The notes under the pieces are model-generated. The model saw nothing but the letters and a program-made list of their open reading frames with translations, was not told where the DNA came from and made no database searches. A program made the position numbers and the translations under genes. This document shows, one piece after another, positions 8,712-16,600 of a stretch of DNA of 39,904 bases; the stretch's first letter is position 1; the number at the start of each line of letters is the position of its first letter. This DNA is from an uncultured Blautia sp. (GTDB lineage: Bacteria; Bacillota; Clostridia; Lachnospirales; Lachnospiraceae), in contig NZ_CANTKB010000029.1 of assembly GCF_947654165.1 (NCBI RefSeq), positions 1-39,904 on the forward strand, read 5' to 3'.

Positions 8712-8793
8712 ATTGATTTATATACGCAATCAGAATCGTTACAACAATACTAAGTATCATTAGTACGATGGAGAGCATTTCAAAATCACTCAT
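8701..8793 (-). CDS. Small hydrophobic holin-like type I toxin peptide
   Basis: This 30-aa peptide starts MSDFEMLSIVLMILS, continues with one hydrophobic membrane segment (about residues 6-25) and ends with a polar NQSKK tail. This layout is typical of holin-like/TxpA-BsrG-type membrane toxins of Firmicutes, which depolarise or damage the cell's own membrane. The start is supported by AAAGGAGGG (complement of 8801-8810) about 7 bases upstream. A convergent short RNA overlaps its 3' end. A promoter lies at 8960-8988 and the leader is about 160 bases and structured, as in type I toxins whose translation is held back. Toxicity is inferred. Confidence 0.7.
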   Translation of the reverse strand: MSDFEMLSIVLMILSIVVTILIAYINQSKK

Positions 8794-8877
8794 AAGTTAA
8801 GCCCTCCTTTCTCAGATTTCCTGCAAGCAAGATTTCTATGTAATCAGAGGGTTCAGGTCTGCACTGCCGCTTCGGTC

Positions 8878-8910
8878 GTTGCTAAACGAGTGCCACTGGC
8901 ACTCAGCAAC
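8878..8910 (-). promoter_or_regulatory. Stable hairpin in the toxin mRNA leader
   Basis: GTTGCT (8878-8883) and GAGTGCC (8888-8894) pair with GGCACTC (8898-8904) and AGCAAC (8905-8910), leaving a 4-base bulge and a 3-base loop. It lies in the 5' untranslated part of the toxin transcript and could affect its stability or translation. Confidence 0.55.
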
Positions 8911-8959
8911 CTCTGTTGAAGGACTAACCGCCTACCATTCTCTTGTAGTGCCTTGTCTT

Positions 8960-8988
8960 ATTCTATCAAAGGGATTGCCTTGTGACAA
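8960..8988 (-). promoter_or_regulatory. Toxin promoter
   Basis: Read on the minus strand, TTGTCA (8983-8988), a 17-base spacer and TAGAAT (8960-8965) form a good promoter. Transcription would start near 8953 and run to the shared terminator. Its -10 is identical to that of the opposing antisense promoter. Confidence 0.65.
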
Positions 8989-9114
8989 GGATATTTTTTA
9001 ATGATGCCATTTTTGTGAAGGAAAAATAAGTATTGAAAATTTGAAAGATTACAGGAAAGATATTCGTAAGATACAGAAGGTATATTCCGTGATTTTAGTC
9101 ACAGATATGTAATT

Positions 9115-9157
9115 TAAGCTGCCCCATAAGTAACTATATACTTTATGCGGCAGCTTA
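9115..9157. terminator. Hairpin after the tetR gene
   Basis: TAAGCTGCC (9115-9123) pairs with GGCAGCTTA (9149-9157), with additional partial pairing inside. It sits just past the tetR stop, but the T tract is poor in both directions. It is therefore a weak terminator candidate. Confidence 0.4.
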
Positions 9158-9180
9158 TTCATTAGTAACTACATTTTGCC

Positions 9181-9789
9181 TTATTCTTCTACCCGGTACT
9201 GTTTAAAAATACTTTTAAGAACCTTGTAGAGAGGTTCTTTTATTTTGTCCAGAGGAAGGGGCTGCTGATACAAAATCGTATTGTAGCTGACTCCGCTGAC
9301 AAGTTCCAGTATCATGTACATCATTAATTCTGGATCCCGATATGTGTGAGGGGATTTTTCTAACAGCTCCTGATAAATCGTGTATACAGCAGGAATATCC
9401 TTGTCCGGTGTCTCAATGAGTGAATTGGTGAAGAATCCCCAGCTTAGATGTTTGGAAAGTAACATGACCAGGCTGTGATTCTCTGCAAACTGATCCAGAA
9501 TATTGTCAATGATAAAGAGAACCTGATCTTCGAAATCGCAAATCTCTTCCTGTTTCTGTAATTCGTTGTAGGCTGTCAGGAATACCTGGCTGGCTTTGTG
9601 GCTGATCAAATGATTTCGGATATCATATTTGTCCTTGAAATAGAGATAAAAAGTTCCCTTGGCAACACCTGCCGCATTGACGATATCAGAAATAGAAGTT
9701 TTATTAAAGCCATTATGAATAAACAGAGAAAAAGCAGAATCCAGGAGGGAATTCCTTTTTTGTTGTTTATTGTTATCTACTTTTCCCAT
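9181..9789 (-). CDS. TetR/AcrR-family repressor of the MMPL pump operon
   Basis: This 202-aa protein has an N-terminal TetR HTH (SLLDSAFSLFIHNGFN, then TSISDIVNAAGVAKGTFYLYFKDK, about residues 13-52) and a variable ligand-binding C-terminal domain. The start at 9789 is preferred over an upstream in-frame one because the HTH follows directly and AGAAGG lies 8 bases before it. It is divergent from the MMPL and heptad-repeat genes. Three copies of the palindrome TGACTnnnGGTCA in the shared region are probably its operators. The ligand is unknown; amphiphilic compounds exported by the pump are a guess. Confidence 0.9.
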   Translation of the reverse strand: MGKVDNNKQQKRNSLLDSAFSLFIHNGFNKTSISDIVNAAGVAKGTFYLYFKDKYDIRNHLISHKASQVFLTAYNELQKQEEICDFEDQVLFIIDNILDQFAENHSLVMLLSKHLSWGFFTNSLIETPDKDIPAVYTIYQELLEKSPHTYRDPELMMYMILELVSGVSYNTILYQQPLPLDKIKEPLYKVLKSIFKQYRVEE

Positions 9790-9915
9790 TAAAAAACCTT
9801 CTTTCTTTTTCGTTCTTCTTTTGATTCTTTGTCCATTATAGTGAAGAGAATCAGGAAAAGTCAAACGAAAAAGAGAAGGTTCTTTTTTTTCTCCAAATTG
9901 CATAAATAATAAAAA

Positions 9916-9986
9916 TGACTTTTGGTCAAAATTAATTATTGACTAATGGTCATTTATGTGGTAAAACATTTTATGACTAAAGGTCA
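9916..9986. promoter_or_regulatory. Three TetR-type operators in the divergent promoter region
   Basis: The 13-base palindrome TGACTnnnGGTCA occurs at 9916-9928, 9940-9952 and 9974-9986, with start-to-start distances of 24 and 34 bases. The middle copy overlaps a -35 (TTGACT, 9939-9944) whose 17-base-spaced -10 (TAAAAC, 9962-9967) faces the MMPL gene. The first copy overlaps a possible leftward -35 for tetR. Binding would repress both directions. Confidence 0.75.
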
Positions 9987-10032
9987 TTAATTTAAAAACA
10001 AAACAGCTTATTTGAGAAAGGAAGGAAGACAT

Positions 10033-12111
10033 ATGTTAAAGCTGGGAAGAAAAATTGTAAAATGCCGAATTCCCATTTTTATCCTGAGTTTATTGCTTTT
10101 GATACCGGCGGGAATCGGATATATAAACACCAGGGTCAATTATGATGTGCTTTATTACTTGCCGGATGAAATAGAGACGATGCAGGGGCAGGATATTCTG
10201 GTGGACGAATTTGGTACAGGTGCCTATTCCATGTTTATCTGTGAAGGCATGGAAAATAAGGATGTAGCAGCACTGAAGGAGAAAATCGAAGATGTGGAGC
10301 ATGTATCAAAAGTTGTTTGGTATGACTCTTTTTCGGATATCTCTGTACCGGTGGAAATGTTGCCGGAAAAAATCAAAAGTGCCTTATTTGCAGATGATTC
10401 CACGATGATGTTTATTATTTTTGATACTACTACATCAGCGGATGAGACTATGGATGCTATTGGTGATATCCGGAAACTGGCAGGAAAACAATGTTTCGTA
10501 AGCGGTATGTCGGCAATTGTTACTGATACGAAGAATCTGGCGGAGTCAGAAGTTGCAGTCTATGTACTGATCGCCGTAGTTTTATCCTGTATTGTTCTGG
10601 CTTTGACTATGGAATCTTACTTTATTCCATTTTTATTCCTGGCAAGTATCGGAATGTCCATTGCCTATAATATGGGAACGAATGTATTTAAGGGTGAGAT
10701 TTCTTATATTACAAAGGCTTTGAGTGCAGTGCTTCAGCTCGGTGTTACCATGGATTATTCCATTTTCCTGTGGCACAGCTACCAGGAACAGAGAGAACGA
10801 TTTGGAGAAGACCACAAGGAGGCCATGGCACAGGCGATCGCCGCTACCATTAAATCTGTAGTGGGAAGTTCCATTACAACAATCGCAGGATTTGCAGCCT
10901 TATGTTTCATGAGTTTTACTCTTGGTTTAGACCTTGGTGTAGTTATGGCAAAAGGTGTTGTCTTCGGAGTGCTTAGCTGTGTTACCATTCTTCCTTCCAT
11001 GATTATGATATTTGATAAATTCCTGGAGAAGACGAAACATAGACAGTTAATTCCTGATTTTCCAAAGATTCCACAGTTTTTAGTGAAGCATCATAAAACT
11101 TTTGCGATTCTTTGCTTGCTTCTGGTTATCCCGTTTGCTTACTTCCAGGCAAACACCAAGGTGTATTACAACTTGGATTCCAGTCTTCCAAAAGAGTTGG
11201 AGTCCATCAGAGCAAATGAAAAACTTCAGGAAGATTATCATATGGGTGCAGCCCACATGATTCTTTTGGATAAAAACCTTCCTAATAAAGAAAAACATAA
11301 AATGATTAAAGATATGGAAGAGGTTGACGGAGTTAAAGAAATTCTTGGATTAGAAACTATCATTGGCCCTGCATTTCCAGAAAGCATGATTCCTAAAGAT
11401 ATTAAGGAAATTTTGGAAAGTGAACATTATGAACTGATGCTGGTCACAAATGAATATCTTACCGCTTCTGATGAAGTGAACGCACAGATTGATGAATTGA
11501 ATCAGATTCTGAAAAGCTACGATGAAAAAGGGATGCTGGTAGGAGAGGCACCATGTACCAAAGATTTGATTGAAATTACAGACCATGACTTTAAGGTTGT
11601 CAGTGCTGTGTCCATTTTAGCAGTTTTCCTGATTATCTTCTTTGTATTTAAGTCCATTTCCCTTCCGATCATTTTGATTTTGATCATCGAAGGTGCGATT
11701 TTCGTAAATATGGGTATTCCGTATCTGACAGGAACGGAACTTCCGTTTATTGCTTCTATTGTAATTGGAACCATACAGCTTGGTGCGACTGTAGATTATG
11801 CGATTTTGATGACCAGTCGTTATGAGCAGGAAAGGGGAAGCGGAAAGAGCAAGAAAGAATCTATCAGCATTGCACTGGAAAGCAGTATTCGTCCGGTCAT
11901 GGTATCAGCATTCAGCTTTTTTGCCGCAACCTTTGGTGTAGGTTTGTATTCTAAGATTGATATGATTAGTTCCCTGTGTCTTTTGATGGCAAGAGGTGCA
12001 TTGATCAGTATGTGCTTTGTACTTTTGTTCCTGCCGGCAATGTTCTGGATACTGGATGGACTGATTTGCAGAACAAGTAAAAACTTTAAACTGGGTATCA
12101 GAAAGAAATAG
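10033..12111 (+). CDS. RND-superfamily MMPL transporter (YdfJ-like)
   Basis: This 692-aa membrane protein has the duplicated RND layout. There is one TM near residue 14-32, an external domain, and a block of five TMs (about 180-340, with the MDYSIFLWHSYQEQ signature). A second half repeats this: TM near 365, an external domain, then TMs from about 520 containing VDYAILMTSRYEQE. MMPL proteins export lipids, siderophores or amphiphiles using the proton gradient. The ATG at 10033 has GGAAGG upstream; an in-frame TTG at 10012 is less likely. The next gene starts 12 bases later, so the two are co-translated, and TetR appears to control both. Confidence 0.92.
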   Translation: MLKLGRKIVKCRIPIFILSLLLLIPAGIGYINTRVNYDVLYYLPDEIETMQGQDILVDEFGTGAYSMFICEGMENKDVAALKEKIEDVEHVSKVVWYDSFSDISVPVEMLPEKIKSALFADDSTMMFIIFDTTTSADETMDAIGDIRKLAGKQCFVSGMSAIVTDTKNLAESEVAVYVLIAVVLSCIVLALTMESYFIPFLFLASIGMSIAYNMGTNVFKGEISYITKALSAVLQLGVTMDYSIFLWHSYQEQRERFGEDHKEAMAQAIAATIKSVVGSSITTIAGFAALCFMSFTLGLDLGVVMAKGVVFGVLSCVTILPSMIMIFDKFLEKTKHRQLIPDFPKIPQFLVKHHKTFAILCLLLVIPFAYFQANTKVYYNLDSSLPKELESIRANEKLQEDYHMGAAHMILLDKNLPNKEKHKMIKDMEEVDGVKEILGLETIIGPAFPESMIPKDIKEILESEHYELMLVTNEYLTASDEVNAQIDELNQILKSYDEKGMLVGEAPCTKDLIEITDHDFKVVSAVSILAVFLIIFFVFKSISLPIILILIIEGAIFVNMGIPYLTGTELPFIASIVIGTIQLGATVDYAILMTSRYEQERGSGKSKKESISIALESSIRPVMVSAFSFFAATFGVGLYSKIDMISSLCLLMARGALISMCFVLLFLPAMFWILDGLICRTSKNFKLGIRKK

Positions 12112-12123
12112 GAGGTTTTCGAT

Positions 12124-14775
12124 ATGAAGAAAAAACAAGTTCAGGCACTTTTAGCAGGTATGTCAGCAATGATGGCAGTGATGCTGCCCACAACTTCTGT
12201 TTTAGCCGCTGTTCCGGAAAAAGAACAGACTGTATATGTAAATGCAGATGAAAATGGTAATTCTCAGGATGTGATTGTCAGTAACTGGCTGAAAAACCAG
12301 GGAAACGAACAGGAACTGACAGACAAGACAAACCTTACAGATATTCAGAATGTCAAAGGCGATGAGACGTTTGAACAGAAGAATGACGGAACGATCGTAT
12401 GGAATGCAGATGGGGAAGACATTTATTATCAGGGCAAGACACAGGAGGAACTTCCGGTGTCTGTGAAATTGACCTATTATCTGGATGGAAAAGAAATTTC
12501 CGCTAAGGATCTTGCAGGAAAAAGCGGAAAATTAAAAATCAGAATTGACTATGAAAACAAATCAAAGGAAGTCAAAGAAATCCAGGGAAAACAGGAAGAA
12601 ATCTGTACGCCGTTTATGATGATGACTGCCATGATCCTTCCGGCGGAAACATTTTCGAATGTAGAAATCACAAACGGTCAGATTATCTCAGATGGTAATA
12701 ATGATATTGCAGTAGGTGTGGGATTTCCTGGTCTTGCAGAAAGTTTGAAGCTCCAGGATGTGGAAGAACTGAAAGATGTGGACTTCCCGGACTACGCAGA
12801 GCTTACCGCAGATGTGAAGGAGTTCTCTTTGGCAATGACAGCTACAGTGGCGACTACAGGACTTCTGGATGATCTGGATCTGGCAAATGTAAATAGTACA
12901 GAGGATTTGAAAGAACAGATGGAAACACTGGCTGATTCTTCTCAGGCATTGGTAAAAGGAAGTTCAGAGCTGCAAAGTGGAATTGCAACTTTGGACAGTT
13001 CCGCAGATACTTTTGTCAGTGGTCTCACTCAGGTAGATGACGGAACAGCCGCATTGAAAAGTGGTATTGACACCATGAACAGCAAAAAGGGTGAGCTTTT
13101 AGACGGAGTTACGAAGCTGACGGATGGGATGAAATCTTTACAGAGTGGTTCTGCCGGACTTCAGGATGGTGTTGCTGCCTATACAGATGGTGCATCTCAG
13201 TTAGGTGCCGGTATCGCACAGACCGCAGAAGGTGCAGCAGCTTTGAATCAGGGAATTCAGGAACTGAATGACAAGAAAACAGTGCTGACAGATGGAGCGG
13301 CAAAACTGGCAAAAGGAGCTTCTGATTTAGATGCAGGTGCTGGAAGTCTGGCAAGCGGTGTTCAGGCATATACAGCAGGTGTAGAACAGCTTCACGCAGG
13401 TATCAGTGCCTTGGATGAAAAGGTAGCAGGAAGTGCAGGCCAGCTTGCAGGAGCAGAACAGGCCATGGGAACAATCGTATCTGGTGCAAAAGACTTAATC
13501 TCCGGTGCCGGAGCACTGAAACAGGGTGTGGAAGGAGCGGCAGGCTCCGTAGATATAGTGAAAAATCAGGTAGAGAGTTATGCAAATGCAGCAGCAAATG
13601 AGTCGGGATTAACAGACCAGGCTATTGCAGTGATTCAGAACTATATTAACGCTCAGGGACAGCCTAAGATATCGGCAGAAGATATCAATAATCAGGCAAA
13701 TGCAGCAGTTGCAGCAGAAAATGCATCTGTAAATGCCCAGGCAAATGCACAGATGCAGGAGAAGGTTTCCGCAGCTTTAAATGCAGCAGGCATTTCAGAG
13801 GAACTAAAGAGTGCTGTCATGAGTGCTCTTGGAGGAATTTCCGTGGGAGTCCAGACAAGTGCAAATATTTCTGTACCTCAGACAGCTTCCGATGCAGATA
13901 CGATTGATCAATTAACAGGCATCAAACAAGGAATGGAGGCAGGAAAGGCAGCATTTTCTACTGATACATTAACAGTAATCCAGAATCAGCTAGGAGTGAT
14001 GGAAGGGCAGTGTACAACAGCGGCTCAAGGTGCTGGCCTCCTTACAGCAGGTGTAAAGGAATTTGCAGCAGCAGCAGAACCTATGAAAGATCTGTCCGGT
14101 ATGATGCAGGAGCTGGCAAAGGCAACCGGACAGTTAAAACAGGGAAGCACTGCTTTGTACTCCAAGAATGAGGAGCTGAACAACGGAGCTGCCAGCCTGA
14201 GTGCAGGTGCAGGAGAGTTAAATCATGGCATGACCACACTTTCAGGAGGAACACAGCAGGTAAGTGCCGGAATCAGCAAACTGGCAGAAGGTTCTAATCA
14301 GCTTGCAGTTGGTACTGCTCAGTTAAAAACAGGTTCTGAAGCTTTGATGTCTAACAGCACAGCTTTGAATCAGGGGGCATCTCAGCTAAATGCAGGAGCA
14401 GGACAGCTTTTACAGGGTGGTGAAGCCTTAGCTTCAGGAGCACAGGCTCTTGGAAGCGGTATCACACAGCTTGCAAATGGTGCTGTATCCTTAAAAGATG
14501 GAACAGCAGCTCTGGCATCTGGCGGCAAACAGTTAAAAGACGGAACGACAAAATTAAACGAAGGTTCTACGGAACTGGCTGAAGGAATGGAGAAATTCGA
14601 TGAAGAAGGAATCCAGAAAATCACAAAACTTCTTGGAGATGATTTACAGGTGATTCTTGACCGGCTTCATGCAGTGACAGATGCAGATAGTGCATACAAA
14701 GCCTTTGACGGACAGAATGAGAATGGTAGTGGAAAAGTGAAATTCATTATCGAGACAGCAGGAATTGAAAAATAG
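12124..14775 (+). CDS. Secreted heptad-repeat protein (xxxLxxG repeats), MMPL partner
   Basis: This 883-aa protein has a signal peptide with a hydrophobic core and a likely AxA-type cleavage after SVLA (about residue 29). A beta-rich domain with no assigned family follows (about 30-250). Two long tracts of Leu-x-x-Gly heptads (about 275-450 and 665-830) flank an Ala/Gln-rich insert. The last tract has about eleven nearly perfect heptads (LNQGASQ LNAGAGQ and so on). Such repeats occur in YhgE/Pip phage-infection proteins, but no C-terminal membrane domain is visible here. AGGAGG lies against the MMPL stop codon. I infer a long extracellular stalk or adaptor working with the MMPL pump; it could also be a surface coiled-coil protein. 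Confidence 0.75.
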   Translation: MKKKQVQALLAGMSAMMAVMLPTTSVLAAVPEKEQTVYVNADENGNSQDVIVSNWLKNQGNEQELTDKTNLTDIQNVKGDETFEQKNDGTIVWNADGEDIYYQGKTQEELPVSVKLTYYLDGKEISAKDLAGKSGKLKIRIDYENKSKEVKEIQGKQEEICTPFMMMTAMILPAETFSNVEITNGQIISDGNNDIAVGVGFPGLAESLKLQDVEELKDVDFPDYAELTADVKEFSLAMTATVATTGLLDDLDLANVNSTEDLKEQMETLADSSQALVKGSSELQSGIATLDSSADTFVSGLTQVDDGTAALKSGIDTMNSKKGELLDGVTKLTDGMKSLQSGSAGLQDGVAAYTDGASQLGAGIAQTAEGAAALNQGIQELNDKKTVLTDGAAKLAKGASDLDAGAGSLASGVQAYTAGVEQLHAGISALDEKVAGSAGQLAGAEQAMGTIVSGAKDLISGAGALKQGVEGAAGSVDIVKNQVESYANAAANESGLTDQAIAVIQNYINAQGQPKISAEDINNQANAAVAAENASVNAQANAQMQEKVSAALNAAGISEELKSAVMSALGGISVGVQTSANISVPQTASDADTIDQLTGIKQGMEAGKAAFSTDTLTVIQNQLGVMEGQCTTAAQGAGLLTAGVKEFAAAAEPMKDLSGMMQELAKATGQLKQGSTALYSKNEELNNGAASLSAGAGELNHGMTTLSGGTQQVSAGISKLAEGSNQLAVGTAQLKTGSEALMSNSTALNQGASQLNAGAGQLLQGGEALASGAQALGSGITQLANGAVSLKDGTAALASGGKQLKDGTTKLNEGSTELAEGMEKFDEEGIQKITKLLGDDLQVILDRLHAVTDADSAYKAFDGQNENGSGKVKFIIETAGIEK

Positions 14776-14788
14776 AAAATAATAATGC

Positions 14789-14819
14789 AAAAGGGGCACT
14801 CTGTGGCAGTGCCCCTTTT
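14789..14819. terminator. Bidirectional terminator
   Basis: AAAAGGGGCACT (14789-14800) pairs perfectly with AGTGCCCCTTTT (14808-14819) around 7 bases, with T tracts on both strands. It separates the heptad-repeat gene from the convergent VWA gene. Confidence 0.9.
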
Positions 14820-14821
14820 TG

Positions 14822-16582
14822 TTATAGGGTGATTTGTTTCCGCAGATATCTTCCAACTACATTGGCAAATTTGGAGATGTCCCGGATATAAGCAAAATCC
14901 TTGCCGAAAATCCGCTTTTCAGCCTGTAAGTCTTCTTCTTCCCCGGCGAAGACACCTAAAACAGCAATTTTCCGGTTTCTTAATTTCCGGATTTCTGTTG
15001 CAGTATCTTTTACCGCATATTCCAGGCAGTAAGGTTCTTTTTTCTTTGGCTGCTCTGATTTTTTTCTTGATTTGACAGAATCTTCCCCGGCAATGATATC
15101 ATTGGGTCTTCCATCGCTTAATACAATCAGGATTTTGTTCTCTTCCGGCCGTTCAATGAGGCTCTTTGCAGCAGCACGTACAGCAAGCCCGTCTCTGTTG
15201 TTGGCGGAACCGTAGAATTCAAAAATCCGTTCATTCATTTCTCTGGAATCTTCATAATCCCGGAATTCATTCATAACCGTGTAAGCACCAAAGGTACAGA
15301 AACTCACAACCCTATGAGGAATCTGTACAATGCTTAATGCTTCACTGAGCATATATCCCTGCAAAGCTACCAGCCCTTGTCTGCTCTGCTGGGAACCGCT
15401 GGCATCAATAAGAACCTCTACAACGAAATCCGTCTGGTCTCCCAGAATTTCTCTCTGGAAGATCCGGCGGTTTTCTGTACGGTTAATGTTCCACAATTTG
15501 TTGACGCAGATGGTTCCATATTCACTGGAGCAGACTTCACGCTCTGTTCTGGTCAGCAACGCACGTTTCAGTGTGTTGGCAAGAACCTGTACGTTCTGTC
15601 TGGTTACCAGGTGATTGCTTTTTAATAATCGCAGGTTTTCTTCTTTTATTTTTTTGACATAAGCTGTTTTTGCATTTTCTGGCATCTGGCTGTGGAGTAC
15701 ACCTTTGGTCATGTGCAGACGGCAGTCTTTGTGGATGCCTGTACAAACCTGCTTTTGCAGGTGCATCTGTTCCTGACGGTTCAGATAAGATTTTCCGTAG
15801 TTCATTTCAATATATTGAGCCATACGATCCACTGAATCACGGTCCAGGACAATGATGCTGGATTTGGGGCGTTTGGTTTTTCCGTTATCCTGAGGGGCAA
15901 CATGACCGCTGAAGATATTTACCGGATGATTTTCCGCATCCTCAGAATCTTCCAGCCCGGCTTCTTTGTCTGTGTATTCTTTCATGTTTTCATCAGAATT
16001 TTTCACATGTCTGCTAAGCCCTTTGAACTGTTTTGCAAAGCCTTTTGCGTATGCCATGTGATAGATTTCTTCCAGGCAGGTGCAGAGATCAGAGAGAGAA
16101 GAGGTGTCTTCTAACTTCCGGATTTTTTCAAGAATGGGCTGTATTCGTTGATCTGCTTTCTGGTCATAAAGAACATAACGCAGGTAACAGCCCTCTACAT
16201 ATTCCCAGTCTGTATGGGTCAGCCGGAGAGCATCTTTTTCAAGAGTATCCAGAAATGCCCGCCTGCGGATGTTCAGAATCCCTTTTCGCTCACCGGAGAG
16301 TTTTTTCCATACAGCACTGTCAATGCATAGTTTTCCAAGGCATTGCAGAACAGCAGGTTCAAGACCCTGGTAAATTTTTTTGGTAAAAAAGCGGTCAAAT
16401 GCCCTGGCATCAAAATATTTTTCGAAACCACCTTTTAAAATAGCGTGATAAAAAGCCATGTAGGGTGATTTTTGAAAAAGGCATTCATCCACATCTTCCG
16501 GGGAGACATCCAGTTCATAATTTCCGCTGACAGTCCACATGAGATTTTGAAGTCTGGTCTGGATATCTAGTGAAGTTTCCAT
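14822..16582 (-). CDS. VWA-domain protein, NorD/CobT-like (MoxR partner)
   Basis: This 586-aa protein has a C-terminal von Willebrand A domain. The MIDAS motif DASGS starts at Asp393, with a later NRDG and LSDGRPND completing the metal site. The first about 370 residues are helical and charged, as in NorD-type proteins often annotated 'nitric oxide reductase activation protein'. It lies 18 bases after the MoxR-type ATPase gene and has AAGGAGG before its ATG. MoxR/VWA pairs act as chaperones that insert cofactors into, or activate, metalloenzyme complexes. No target enzyme is encoded nearby, and nothing here indicates nitric oxide reduction, so the client is unknown. Confidence 0.85.
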   Translation of the reverse strand: METSLDIQTRLQNLMWTVSGNYELDVSPEDVDECLFQKSPYMAFYHAILKGGFEKYFDARAFDRFFTKKIYQGLEPAVLQCLGKLCIDSAVWKKLSGERKGILNIRRRAFLDTLEKDALRLTHTDWEYVEGCYLRYVLYDQKADQRIQPILEKIRKLEDTSSLSDLCTCLEEIYHMAYAKGFAKQFKGLSRHVKNSDENMKEYTDKEAGLEDSEDAENHPVNIFSGHVAPQDNGKTKRPKSSIIVLDRDSVDRMAQYIEMNYGKSYLNRQEQMHLQKQVCTGIHKDCRLHMTKGVLHSQMPENAKTAYVKKIKEENLRLLKSNHLVTRQNVQVLANTLKRALLTRTEREVCSSEYGTICVNKLWNINRTENRRIFQREILGDQTDFVVEVLIDASGSQQSRQGLVALQGYMLSEALSIVQIPHRVVSFCTFGAYTVMNEFRDYEDSREMNERIFEFYGSANNRDGLAVRAAAKSLIERPEENKILIVLSDGRPNDIIAGEDSVKSRKKSEQPKKKEPYCLEYAVKDTATEIRKLRNRKIAVLGVFAGEEEDLQAEKRIFGKDFAYIRDISKFANVVGRYLRKQITL

Positions 16583-16600
16583 ATTTTCCAGCCTCCTTTA

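Noticed and set aside
8582..8988. Inverted repeats flanking a small frame as a possible mobile element
   Set aside because: The repeats are promoter and leader sequences internal to two convergent transcripts; there is no target duplication or transposase.
12124..14775. Phage tail tape-measure or phage-receptor (Pip) protein
   Set aside because: There is a signal peptide, no phage genes around, and no C-terminal membrane domain as in YhgE/Pip; only the heptad repeats are shared.
14822..16582. Cobaltochelatase subunit CobT
   Set aside because: The VWA domain is shared, but no other cobalamin genes are nearby and the partner is a MoxR-type ATPase, so the NorD-like label fits better.
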